Shown piece by piece: positions 1 through 5,702 of a DNA stretch of 38,702 bases. The notes under the pieces are model-generated. The model made no database searches. It saw nothing but the letters and a program-made list of their open reading frames with translations, and had not been told where the DNA came from. The stretch lies in the NCBI GenBank assembly GCA_902489855.1, contig CABUBS010000002.1:1-38702 (forward strand). Direction: 5' to 3'. The stretch's first letter is position 1, and the number at the start of each line of letters is the position of its first letter. The translations under genes and the position numbers were made by a program. The stretch is from an uncultured Collinsella sp. Its GTDB lineage: Bacteria > Actinomycetota > Coriobacteriia > Coriobacteriales > Coriobacteriaceae.

Positions 1-2
1 CT

Positions 3-335
3 ACGCTGGTGGCTCTGGTCCACGAGCTGGAACCGTACGATTCGAGCTTTGTTCACCTACGCGAGCTGTCGCTGGAGCAGGTCTCGGCCGCTATCGAGCG
101 CATGTCTGTGTTGGACGCGGAAGGCATCGCCGCGCTACCGGGTGTACAGCCCAAACGCGCGGGCGTGATCTTGGCTGGCGCCGTGGTGATCCGCGAACTC
201 ATGCGTGCCGGCGGCTACAAGACGCTCACCGTAAGCGAGAACAGCCTGCTCGCCGGTATGGCCGCAACCATCAACGAGACCCTCGACGGCGCGACCCCCA
301 CCATCGGCTGGACCCCCAGCCTCAGCGCCCTCTAA
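3..335 (+). CDS. Ppx/GppA-family phosphatase, C-terminal part (partial)
   Basis: The frame is open from the first bases of the window, so this is the 3' end of a gene that starts upstream. About 110 residues are visible. They read like the C-terminal part of Ppx/GppA exopolyphosphatase or pppGpp phosphatase proteins: a leucine-rich entry, then ELEPYDSSFVHLRELS, a helix with a GVQPKRAGVILAG motif, and VSENSLLAGM near the end. In this family the P-x-R-A/G-x-x-I/L-x-A-G segment and the S-x-x-x-L-x-x-G-x segment are conserved in the second ASKHA domain. Known members hydrolyse inorganic polyphosphate or pppGpp in the cytoplasm. The nucleotide-binding N-terminal half lies outside the window, so exopolyphosphatase cannot be separated from GppA. 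The stop is followed three bases later by a 69-bp inverted-repeat element. Confidence 0.75.
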   Translation, partial: TLVALVHELEPYDSSFVHLRELSLEQVSAAIERMSVLDAEGIAALPGVQPKRAGVILAGAVVIRELMRAGGYKTLTVSENSLLAGMAATINETLDGATPTIGWTPSLSAL

Positions 336-337
336 AT

Positions 338-406
338 AAGTTGCGGTGAAATAGTTCCTAAATGGGCTGGTAAACGGCCAAAACAGGAACTATTCCACCG
401 CAACTT
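338..406. repeat. 69-bp inverted-repeat element, copy 1
   Basis: Two 22-nt arms (338-359 and 385-406) are complementary except at one position and flank a 25-nt centre. A second element of identical total length with nearly the same arms lies at 25477-25545 in the opposite orientation. Equal length, conserved arms and diverged centres suggest a small dispersed palindromic element (MITE- or REP-like). Its position right after a stop codon also allows a role as a transcript-end hairpin. Confidence 0.8.
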
Positions 407-483
407 CCGAGGGGATTGAGGCAGTCTTTTTGGCCCCGTCCCAAATTAGCTGCTTTGAGGTGACGTGGGGCGGTGGGGCGTCT

Positions 484-608
484 GCGTATTTGCTGCGCAA
501 ATCCGCACCGGCTTCGGTCGCCTGCCGGCGCCCTCGCCGGCTCGCTACGGACGCTGCGCGTCCGCTTAACGCTCGCCCCCTCGCGGGTTCGAGCCCCACC
601 GGCATCCA
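484..608. other. Four consecutive hairpins followed by a tRNA T-arm-like sequence
   Basis: Hairpins lie side by side: ATTTGC/GCAAAT at 488-502, ACCG/CGGT at 507-518, GCCGGCG/CGCCGGC at 524-541 and CGGACG/CGTCCG at 548-564. They are followed by GCGGG-TTCGAGC-CCCAC (583-599), which looks like the T arm of a tRNA on the plus strand, and CGGCATCCA (600-608). No matching 5' acceptor or D arm is found upstream, so it is not an intact tRNA. It may be a tRNA 3'-end remnant (an old attachment site) or a structured repeat. Confidence 0.4.
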
Positions 609-614
609 AGAGAA

Positions 615-647
615 ACGGGCCCGCATCCCTAAGGGATACGGGCCCGT
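615..647 (-). terminator. Strong hairpin downstream of tRNA-Leu
   Basis: About 16 base pairs of near-perfect stem, with arms beginning ACGGGCCCG and ending CGGGCCCGT, sit 10 bases beyond the 3' end of the minus-strand tRNA gene. There is only a short T-rich run after it on the minus strand (TTCTCTT). It is probably the tRNA terminator. Confidence 0.65.
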
Positions 648-657
648 AAACAATACA

Positions 658-742
658 TGGTAGGGGCGGTGGGACTCGAACCCACAATCCTTGCGGCGAG
701 GGATTTTAAGTCCCCTGCGTATGCCAATTCCGCCACGCCCCC
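658..742 (-). tRNA. tRNA-Leu (anticodon UAA)
   Basis: The minus strand folds as a class II tRNA. The acceptor GGGGGCG pairs with CGCCCCT (first pair G-U), the D-arm region carries GGCGGAATTGG, and the anticodon loop CTTAAAA gives anticodon TAA. A long variable arm follows (TCGCCGCAAGGA), then the T arm GTGGG-TTCGAGT-CCCAC. The 3' CCA is encoded (plus-strand TGG at 658-660). The long variable arm and the UAA anticodon identify leucine. It reads UUA and UUG codons. Confidence 0.95.
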
Positions 743-773
743 GTAAGACTAGAAGTCTAGCACAAGCCGTCCG

Positions 774-1397
774 TTACGCGTTGACGGCCATCGAGTGCTG
801 GCCCGACTTTTCCAGGAACTCTTGGAACTTGGCCTCGTCGCCCTTGTTCTTGTACTGCAGGGCCAGCAGATACTCTAGTCGGCAAGCCTTGACCTTGTCG
901 TCGCCGGCCTCCTCGAGCATGCGCTCCAGCTCGGGAATGTCGTTGTGGCGCTTGAGGATCATCGTGTCGTACATCAGTTGGCATTCGTGCGCGACTGCCT
1001 CGGCCTGACCGCCCTCAAAGCCCTTGATCTCGTTCAACAGCTCTTTGGACTTTTTGCGATCCTCCTGGCCAACATAGTAGTTAAAGGCTTTGATCACCAG
1101 GTCGACGCGCTGCATCTTGGGGAGGTTGAGTCCCAGCAGCAGGTCGAACATCTCGCTGGCGCGCTCGTGGTCCTCGCGCAGCAGATAGGAGTTCAGACGC
1201 AGGTAGTCGCGGTTGTAGCGTGGGTACAGCATGCTGGTGAGTTTGCCGTCGAGCAAACGATCGAACTCGTCCCACTGCTTGGCGGCCATCAACTGCTGCA
1301 GACGCTTGAACGTGGTGCGTTTTTTGACGCTAAAGAACACCGACACGGCGATGCAGATGATAACGACGGCGGTCCAGAGGGTGCGGGAATCGGGCAT
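774..1397 (-). CDS. Membrane-anchored TPR-like protein of unknown function
   Basis: This encodes a 207-residue protein. The start chosen is ATG at 1395-1397 (MPDSRTLW), with AAGGACT a few bases upstream. The longer open frame to 1508 has no ribosome site and would cross the promoter. One hydrophobic segment at residues 7-24 is followed by KKR, giving one N-terminal membrane anchor with the bulk in the cytoplasm. The rest is helical, with repeated pair-like units (LQQLMAAKQWDEFDRLL, LNSYLLREDHERASEMFDLLL, LEYLLALQYKNKGDEAKFQEFL) that resemble degenerate tetratricopeptide repeats. TPR folds usually bind other proteins. I do not recognise a named family. It is monocistronic and ends 31 bases from the tRNA-Leu gene, which is on the same strand. 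Confidence 0.7.
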   Translation of the reverse strand: MPDSRTLWTAVVIICIAVSVFFSVKKRTTFKRLQQLMAAKQWDEFDRLLDGKLTSMLYPRYNRDYLRLNSYLLREDHERASEMFDLLLGLNLPKMQRVDLVIKAFNYYVGQEDRKKSKELLNEIKGFEGGQAEAVAHECQLMYDTMILKRHNDIPELERMLEEAGDDKVKACRLEYLLALQYKNKGDEAKFQEFLEKSGQHSMAVNA

Positions 1398-1452
1398 TTC
1401 AGAGTCCTTAGTCGCTCTTAAAGCGAGCGGTATGACAACACGTACTAGATGT

Positions 1453-1458
1453 ATTATA
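1453..1458 (-). promoter_or_regulatory. -10 box for the TPR-like gene
   Basis: The minus strand carries a perfect TATAAT here, about 55 bases upstream of the ATG at 1397. No convincing -35 hexamer is seen at the usual distance. A start site near 1446 gives a leader of about 50 nt. Confidence 0.5.
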
Positions 1459-1560
1459 CGCAGCGCGCAAGCAAACTGGCATAAAAGCTCATCGAGGCTG
1501 AGTGCCATCGCTCGCTGCGGTACACTTACCTAAAGTAAACCATGAAGGGAGACATTACCT

Positions 1561-1848
1561 ATGAAGAAGATCGTTTTGGCTTGCGGTGCTGGCGCTGCTA
1601 CTTCCACGCTCGTTGCCCAGAAGGTCGCTACCATGCTCGACGCCAACGGTTATGCCGGCAAGTATGAGATCGTGCAGTGCGCCATCTCCGAGGCCAAGGA
1701 CGCTTGCGACGAGGGCGCCGACCTGCTGATCGCCACCACCGTTGCCCCCGAGGGCCTCACCTGCCCGTACGTGAGCGGCGTGCCCTTCATGACCGGCATG
1801 AACCGCGTTGCTGCCGAGAAGGCCGTCCTTGACGTTATGGCTCAGTAG
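1561..1848 (+). CDS. PTS galactitol-type IIB subunit (orphan)
   Basis: This is a 95-residue protein of the Gat-family EIIB fold. The N terminus KKIVLACGAGAATST holds the phosphocysteine loop (Cys8 in C-G-A-G). The family relays phosphate from IIA to the incoming sugar through this cysteine. APEGLTCPYVSGVPFMTG matches the C-terminal half of galactitol IIB proteins. The start has GAAGGGAGA upstream. No IIA or IIC gene adjoins. The only neighbour on the strand is a VOC protein 11 bases downstream, almost certainly co-transcribed. The protein may serve a transporter encoded elsewhere or act as a phospho-relay or sensor. Family is confident, substrate unknown. Confidence 0.85.
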   Translation: MKKIVLACGAGAATSTLVAQKVATMLDANGYAGKYEIVQCAISEAKDACDEGADLLIATTVAPEGLTCPYVSGVPFMTGMNRVAAEKAVLDVMAQ

Positions 1849-1859
1849 GCGCTGCCTGC

Positions 1860-2234
1860 ATGAGTGAGCAGAACGCCAATCCGGTCGAGCTCTTTGGCAT
1901 GCGCGTTGCCCATGTGGGCATTAACGCCACCGACCCGGCAGATGCCTTGGAGATCGCGGAGCTGTTCTCGACGATGATGGGCCTGCCCGTTATCGAGACC
2001 CCCGTTTCGTACTTTAACGATTCGCTGGTCGAGATCATGAAGCGGAACGGTCGTGGCACCAAGGGCCACATCGGCTTTGCCGTTAACGACATCGATGCAG
2101 CTGAGAAGTGGTTTGCCGAGCGCGGGCTCGAGGTCAACGAGGAGTCGCGTGTGCTGCTGCCCGGCGGCGGTACCAAGCTCGTGTACTTTAAACGCGAGTT
2201 CGCCGGTTTCGCCGTGCATCTGTGCCGAGAGTAG
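1860..2234 (+). CDS. VOC-fold (glyoxalase/bleomycin-resistance superfamily) protein
   Basis: This is a 124-residue single-domain protein. After a short N-terminal tail it reads RVAHVGINATDPADALEIA, then HIGFAVNDIDAAEKWFAERG, and ends FAGFAVHLC. This is the paired beta-alpha-beta-beta-beta pattern of the vicinal oxygen chelate fold, with metal-ligand-type positions His (AHVGI), Glu (EIMK), His (KGHIGF) and the AVHL strand. Such proteins include lyases, isomerases and dioxygenases. I recall similar domains attached to KDPG aldolases, but that is memory and no aldolase is present here. The gene follows the orphan PTS IIB by 11 bases and ends before a strong terminator, so the two form an operon. 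The link suggests sugar-acid metabolism (inference). Confidence 0.7.
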   Translation: MSEQNANPVELFGMRVAHVGINATDPADALEIAELFSTMMGLPVIETPVSYFNDSLVEIMKRNGRGTKGHIGFAVNDIDAAEKWFAERGLEVNEESRVLLPGGGTKLVYFKREFAGFAVHLCRE

Positions 2235-2258
2235 CGCACAAGCTGCCATAGCTAGCAA

Positions 2259-2291
2259 AAAGGGATAGGGCCGTGTGGCCCTATCCCTTTA
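2259..2291 (+). terminator. Intrinsic terminator of the IIB-VOC operon
   Basis: The stem GGGATAGGGCC/GGCCCTATCCC has a GTGT loop and is followed by TTTATTTAT. Bases AAAAA precede the stem, so it may also work for the convergent kinase gene on the other strand. Confidence 0.85.
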
Positions 2292-2309
2292 TTTATGCCG
2301 AGGGGCTTC

Positions 2310-3605
2310 CTAGCGCGGTAGGCGAATCGTAAAGCGGCTGCCGACGCCCTCGACTGAAGTCACGCCGATGACACCGCCATGGCTATCGACGATCCACTTG
2401 GCAATGGCAAGCCCCAGACCCGAGCCCTGCGCGCCGGCATCGCGTGCGTTGTCGGCGCGGTAGAATCGTTCAAACGCGTGAGCTGCGGATTCCTGGTTCA
2501 TGCCGATGCCCTCGTCCTCAACACTTATGTCGATCGTGCCCATGCCCGCATCGGGCGTTATGGCAAACGTGACGGTCGTGCCCGCGTCCGAATACTTGGC
2601 GGCGTTTTGCACGATCACGCGCAGAGCCTGCTTCACAAGCGCCACGTCAACGGGCGCGTCGCAGCGCGGGTCGCTGGCGAGCGCAGCGTCAAAGGCCAGC
2701 CGATACGCGTGCGTGGCATCAATCATCTGCGATTCTTCGCAAACCTCGCCGACCAGTGCGGCCAGGTTGGTATTCGCGCGCCGCAGCACGGTGCGGCCGG
2801 CATCGCCGCGCGCCAAAAACAGCAGCTGCTCCACGAGCTCCTGCATATGCTCGCTTTCGGCCTTGAGCGAGGCGATGGACTCTGCCAGCACGTCTGGGTC
2901 GTCTTTGCCCCAGCGGTCGAGCATGTTTACGTAGCCCTGAATCACCGCGATGGGCGTGCGCAGTTCGTGACTCGCGTCGTTGACAAAGCGCATCTGCTGC
3001 AGCTTGGCCTCTTGCATCTGGCGCAGCAGGCGGTTGAGCGCGACCTCGATGCTCGCCAGGTCGGCGTCGCCGGTGGTGACGCTCGGCGAGTCGACGCTTG
3101 CGCGCTCGATGGCCTGCTCCAGCGTTTCCATCTTGCCGCCGGAGAGCTGCATACGGCCGAGCTCGTCCACGCGTAAGGCCAGGTCGTTGAGTGGTGCCAT
3201 GGTACGGCGCACGCGGCGGGCGCCGCCGAGCATGTTGAGCACGCTGATGACCTGCCAACCCACAACGACAAGGTAGAGAGGCCATAGCGCGACGAGGTCC
3301 TGCGCGAGCGGGAAGGTCTTGCTGGTGTGCGCAAGCTCGACGGTATAGGCGAGCGTTGCCAGGTCCCAGCCGCGCGCGGGCGTCAGCGACATGCCGTGAA
3401 CGGTGGCGCCGGGAATCCAGCCTGCGGTAAACGCGCCTTCGGGCAGCGTTTGGTTGTAGCCATAGACGAGGATCGCCGCCGCAATCACCACCAGTAGCAG
3501 GTCGAGCCAGACATAGCTCAACAGGCGGCGCCACATATAGCTCCAGTTGATGGCGCGGGCGATGGAGGTGACGCGCTTGGCCTCGGCGTTACGCGCGGCA
3601 GACAT
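2310..3605 (-). CDS. Sensor histidine kinase (EnvZ/PhoR class)
   Basis: This 431-residue kinase has transmembrane segments at about 31-49 and 103-126, enclosing a short extracytoplasmic loop of some 50 residues, then a HAMP-like linker. The H box has His213 in ASHELRTPIA. The ATP-binding domain shows the N box (VIVQNAAKYSD), G1 (DEGIGM), the F box (FERFYRAD) and G2 (GSGLGLAIA). The start chosen (MSAARNAEAK) overlaps the 3' end of the response-regulator gene by 17 nt, implying translational coupling. The longer open frame to 3767 is only the antisense-free overlap with that gene. The small sensor loop suggests detection of a membrane or envelope cue, not a large ligand. Transcription order is DUF4342 protein, regulator, kinase. 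Confidence 0.92.
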   Translation of the reverse strand: MSAARNAEAKRVTSIARAINWSYMWRRLLSYVWLDLLLVVIAAAILVYGYNQTLPEGAFTAGWIPGATVHGMSLTPARGWDLATLAYTVELAHTSKTFPLAQDLVALWPLYLVVVGWQVISVLNMLGGARRVRRTMAPLNDLALRVDELGRMQLSGGKMETLEQAIERASVDSPSVTTGDADLASIEVALNRLLRQMQEAKLQQMRFVNDASHELRTPIAVIQGYVNMLDRWGKDDPDVLAESIASLKAESEHMQELVEQLLFLARGDAGRTVLRRANTNLAALVGEVCEESQMIDATHAYRLAFDAALASDPRCDAPVDVALVKQALRVIVQNAAKYSDAGTTVTFAITPDAGMGTIDISVEDEGIGMNQESAAHAFERFYRADNARDAGAQGSGLGLAIAKWIVDSHGGVIGVTSVEGVGSRFTIRLPR

Positions 3606-4374
3606 AGCCCACCCCGCGCACGGTCTGGATGATGCGGGCACCGCCGGCGTCCTCGATCTTGGCGCGCAGGTGCGCGATGTGCACGTCGACGTTGTTGGTG
3701 TCGCCCACGTATTCGTAGCCCAGCGCCTCGTGCGCGATGCGCTCGCGCGTGAGCACGGTTTCGGCATGCGTCATAAGCAGGGCGAGGACGTCGAACTCGC
3801 GGGCCGTGAGCGCGATGGGCGAGCCGCCGACCGTGACTTCGCGGCGGTCGGAATCGAGCGCGACCGAACCCACGGCGAGCGCGGCGGGGGAGGGCGCGGC
3901 AGCGGTCTGGGCCGTGTCGGTTGCCGGGGACATTGTGGCGATACCGGCGGCCGTGCCGCTCGCTACGCCAGCCCCGGCGCTGGCGCCGCCAACGCCCGAA
4001 GCCGCTCGCACGGCTTCCGAGCGCTTCAGTGCCACGCGGATCCGTGCGAACAGCTCCTCAATCGCAAATGGCTTGGTCAGGTAATCGTCGGCGCCGGCAT
4101 CGAGCCCGGCCACTTTGTCCATCACGGCATCGCGCGCGGTGACCATAATCACCGGCACATCCTTGTGCTTGCGGACACGCCGCAAGACCTCCATGCCGTT
4201 GAGCTGCGGCAACAGCACGTCGAGCAGAATCAGATCGTAGTCGCGCTCCAGCGCCAGGTCCACGGCAGTGCGGCCATCGGCGGCGTGTTCCACCTGGTAG
4301 CCCTCGTGCTCCAGCTCGAGCGTCACAAAGCGGGCGATTTTCTCCTCGTCCTCTACGATCAGGATCCGTGCCAT
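3589..4374 (-). CDS. OmpR/PhoB-family response regulator with long linker
   Basis: This 261-residue regulator has a receiver domain at 1-120 with the acidic pair Glu8/Asp9, phospho-acceptor Asp52 (LILLDVLLP), Thr79 and Lys101 (LTKPF). The C-terminal winged helix reads LTAREFDVLALLMTHAETVLTRE and ends GVGYVCRA. Between the two is an unusually long linker of about 45 residues made mainly of Ala, Gly, Ser and Thr (residues about 124-168). Usual OmpR-type linkers are 5-15 residues. The gene follows the DUF4342 gene by 18 bases and overlaps the kinase gene, so the three form one operon. The stretch is very GC-rich, so the linker may be a low-complexity expansion. Confidence 0.93.
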   Translation of the reverse strand: MARILIVEDEEKIARFVTLELEHEGYQVEHAADGRTAVDLALERDYDLILLDVLLPQLNGMEVLRRVRKHKDVPVIMVTARDAVMDKVAGLDAGADDYLTKPFAIEELFARIRVALKRSEAVRAASGVGGASAGAGVASGTAAGIATMSPATDTAQTAAAPSPAALAVGSVALDSDRREVTVGGSPIALTAREFDVLALLMTHAETVLTRERIAHEALGYEYVGDTNNVDVHIAHLRAKIEDAGGARIIQTVRGVGYVCRA

Positions 4375-4392
4375 GCGTGCCCCCGTCTGCGA

Positions 4393-4935
4393 TTACTTGT
4401 CGTCGTTGAGATTTTGCTTGATGTCGTCCGCGGCGTTAGCAGCGCTATCCATAAGGTTGTTGATGCTGCCGGGCACGTCGCCGTCGCTGTCGATGCGGTA
4501 GCGCATGCCAAAGAACAGGCCAATCAGCATCAGCCATATCGTGGCGCCCCAGGCAAACAGCGCGACGATGGGAATCAGGATGGGGATGTTGAGGATGATC
4601 GCATCGCGGCGCGTGGCGATAAACTTGGTGTCCAGACTCAGGCGGAAGAGCTTTTTGAGGTACTCCCACACGCTGTCCATCTTCTTGGAGAAGTCGGTCT
4701 TTTCGCTCGACTTTTCGTAGGCTGCCTGCGCGGCGACCATCTCGGCAGAGGGCTCATCGACTGGCGCGGACTCGGTGGCGGCATGCGCCGACGTGGTCTG
4801 GGTCTTGCCCTGCGACTCGAGCCAAATGATGGCATCCAAAACGTTGCCGTCGGCAGCGTCGAGCGCCGCCTTGGCATCGGTGTAACTCACGTTGCACTTG
4901 GTGCGGATGGTTTCAACTTTTTCGAGGTCGTCCAT
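4393..4935 (-). CDS. DUF4342-type protein with N-terminal UBA/TS-N-like domain
   Basis: This 180-residue protein has an N terminus, VETIRTKCNVSYTDAKAALDAADGNVLDAIIWLE, that is a textbook UBA/TS-N-like three-helix motif, as in EF-Ts and NAC proteins. A charged linker of about 50 residues follows, then a basic amphipathic stretch, one or two hydrophobic segments (about 112-140), and an acidic tail. I recognise the C-terminal half as DUF4342, a small membrane-linked domain of unknown function. It is the first gene of the operon with the response regulator and kinase. In other envelope-stress systems a small membrane protein encoded with the kinase tunes signalling, and that role is plausible here (inference). 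The start ATG at 4933-4935 has GAAAGGACAGGTC upstream. Confidence 0.75.
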   Translation of the reverse strand: MDDLEKVETIRTKCNVSYTDAKAALDAADGNVLDAIIWLESQGKTQTTSAHAATESAPVDEPSAEMVAAQAAYEKSSEKTDFSKKMDSVWEYLKKLFRLSLDTKFIATRRDAIILNIPILIPIVALFAWGATIWLMLIGLFFGMRYRIDSDGDVPGSINNLMDSAANAADDIKQNLNDDK

Positions 4936-5263
4936 GACCTGTCCTTTCGTTCGATGGGCGCGACGCCGGGCAATTTGCTCGGGCGCGAGCGTTGCGTTCG
5001 GCGGTTTGCGTTGCGCCGCCCCGCCCTTGGTCGAACTCTATAGTGCAGGTTATAGATTAAGCGATTCTTGAGCCAAGATTAATGTTGGATGAGTTTTTGG
5101 GTGGCGGTGGGAAAAGTATCAGATCTCGATAGCGGGGGATGGGGTGCTGGTAGTAAAGCGGTGTCAAGGGTTGGTCGAGCGGGCGGTTTTTAGGCGACTG
5201 GGACATGGCGGGCGGTCGATCACCTATACTGGTTGGGCTCAACTGGAGAGGTGATAGCTAGTT
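4936..5263. promoter_or_regulatory. Divergent intergenic region with the NUDIX promoter
   Basis: No gene is supported in this 328-base stretch. A TATACT -10 box lies at 5225-5230 on the plus strand, 34 bases before the NUDIX start codon, with no good -35. An inverted repeat ATCACCT (5219-5225) / AGGTGAT (5250-5256) brackets the -10 box and the ribosome site. It could be an operator. The segment 5080-5110 is AT-richer. Confidence 0.45.
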
Positions 5264-5659
5264 ATGAAATCAATCAATGTTGCAGCGGCGATTATTCAGA
5301 AGGACGGAAAAATCCTGAGTTGCCAGCGCGGCTATGGAGAATTTAAAGATGGCTGGGAGTTTCCGGGCGGCAAGCTCGAGCCGGGCGAGACCGGCGAGCA
5401 GGCGATCGTGCGCGAGATTCAGGAGGAACTCGAGGTCACGATCGGCAATCTCGACTATCTGTGCACGGTTGAGCACGATTACGAGACGTTCCACCTGTCG
5501 ATGCAGTGCTACCTGGCTAATATCCTTTCGGGGGAGTTCAAAGAGCACGCTCACGAGGACATGAAGTGGCTCGATACCAATAACCTGTGGGATGTCGATT
5601 GGCTTCCGGCGGACGTTAAAGTCGTTAGGGAACTCGAAAAGAAACTCGGGCTTAAGTAA
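5264..5659 (+). CDS. Small NUDIX hydrolase (MutT/NudG-like)
   Basis: This 131-residue protein is the usual size for MutT-type nucleotide-sanitising enzymes. The Nudix box runs from Gly36: G-KLEPG-E-TGEQAIV-REIQEE-LEV. The catalytic REUxEE core is intact. The glycine usual near the end of the box is glutamate here (Glu57), a tolerated but less common change. The start has GGAGAGGTGAT upstream. Such enzymes hydrolyse (d)NTPs such as 8-oxo-dGTP, CTP or 5-methyl-dCTP to the monophosphate and pyrophosphate. It ends tail-to-tail with the PLD-helicase-DUF3427 gene, with one terminator hairpin shared between them. The base composition is lower in GC than the flanking core genes, so it probably belongs to the same island. 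Confidence 0.9.
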   Translation: MKSINVAAAIIQKDGKILSCQRGYGEFKDGWEFPGGKLEPGETGEQAIVREIQEELEVTIGNLDYLCTVEHDYETFHLSMQCYLANILSGEFKEHAHEDMKWLDTNNLWDVDWLPADVKVVRELEKKLGLK

Positions 5660-5661
5660 GC

Positions 5662-5702
5662 AAAAAGGAGCGGGCGCCACATGGGCGACCCACTCCTTTT
5701 TG
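5662..5702. terminator. Bidirectional terminator between NUDIX and helicase genes
   Basis: AAAAAGGAG at 5662-5670 pairs with CTCCTTTTT at 5693-5701, with a GC-rich inner stem (GGGCGCC/GGGCGACCC, imperfect). It is A-rich on one side and T-rich on the other, so it suits both convergent genes. Confidence 0.8.

Noticed and set aside
583..608. A complete tRNA gene on the plus strand
   Set aside because: The T-arm-like part has no matching 5' acceptor, D arm or anticodon arm upstream, and the hairpins there do not fit a cloverleaf.
3547..5043. A 498-residue open frame on the plus strand
   Set aside because: It is antisense to the regulator, kinase and DUF4342 genes in GC-rich DNA. The sequence has no domain pattern and the three minus-strand genes are clear.
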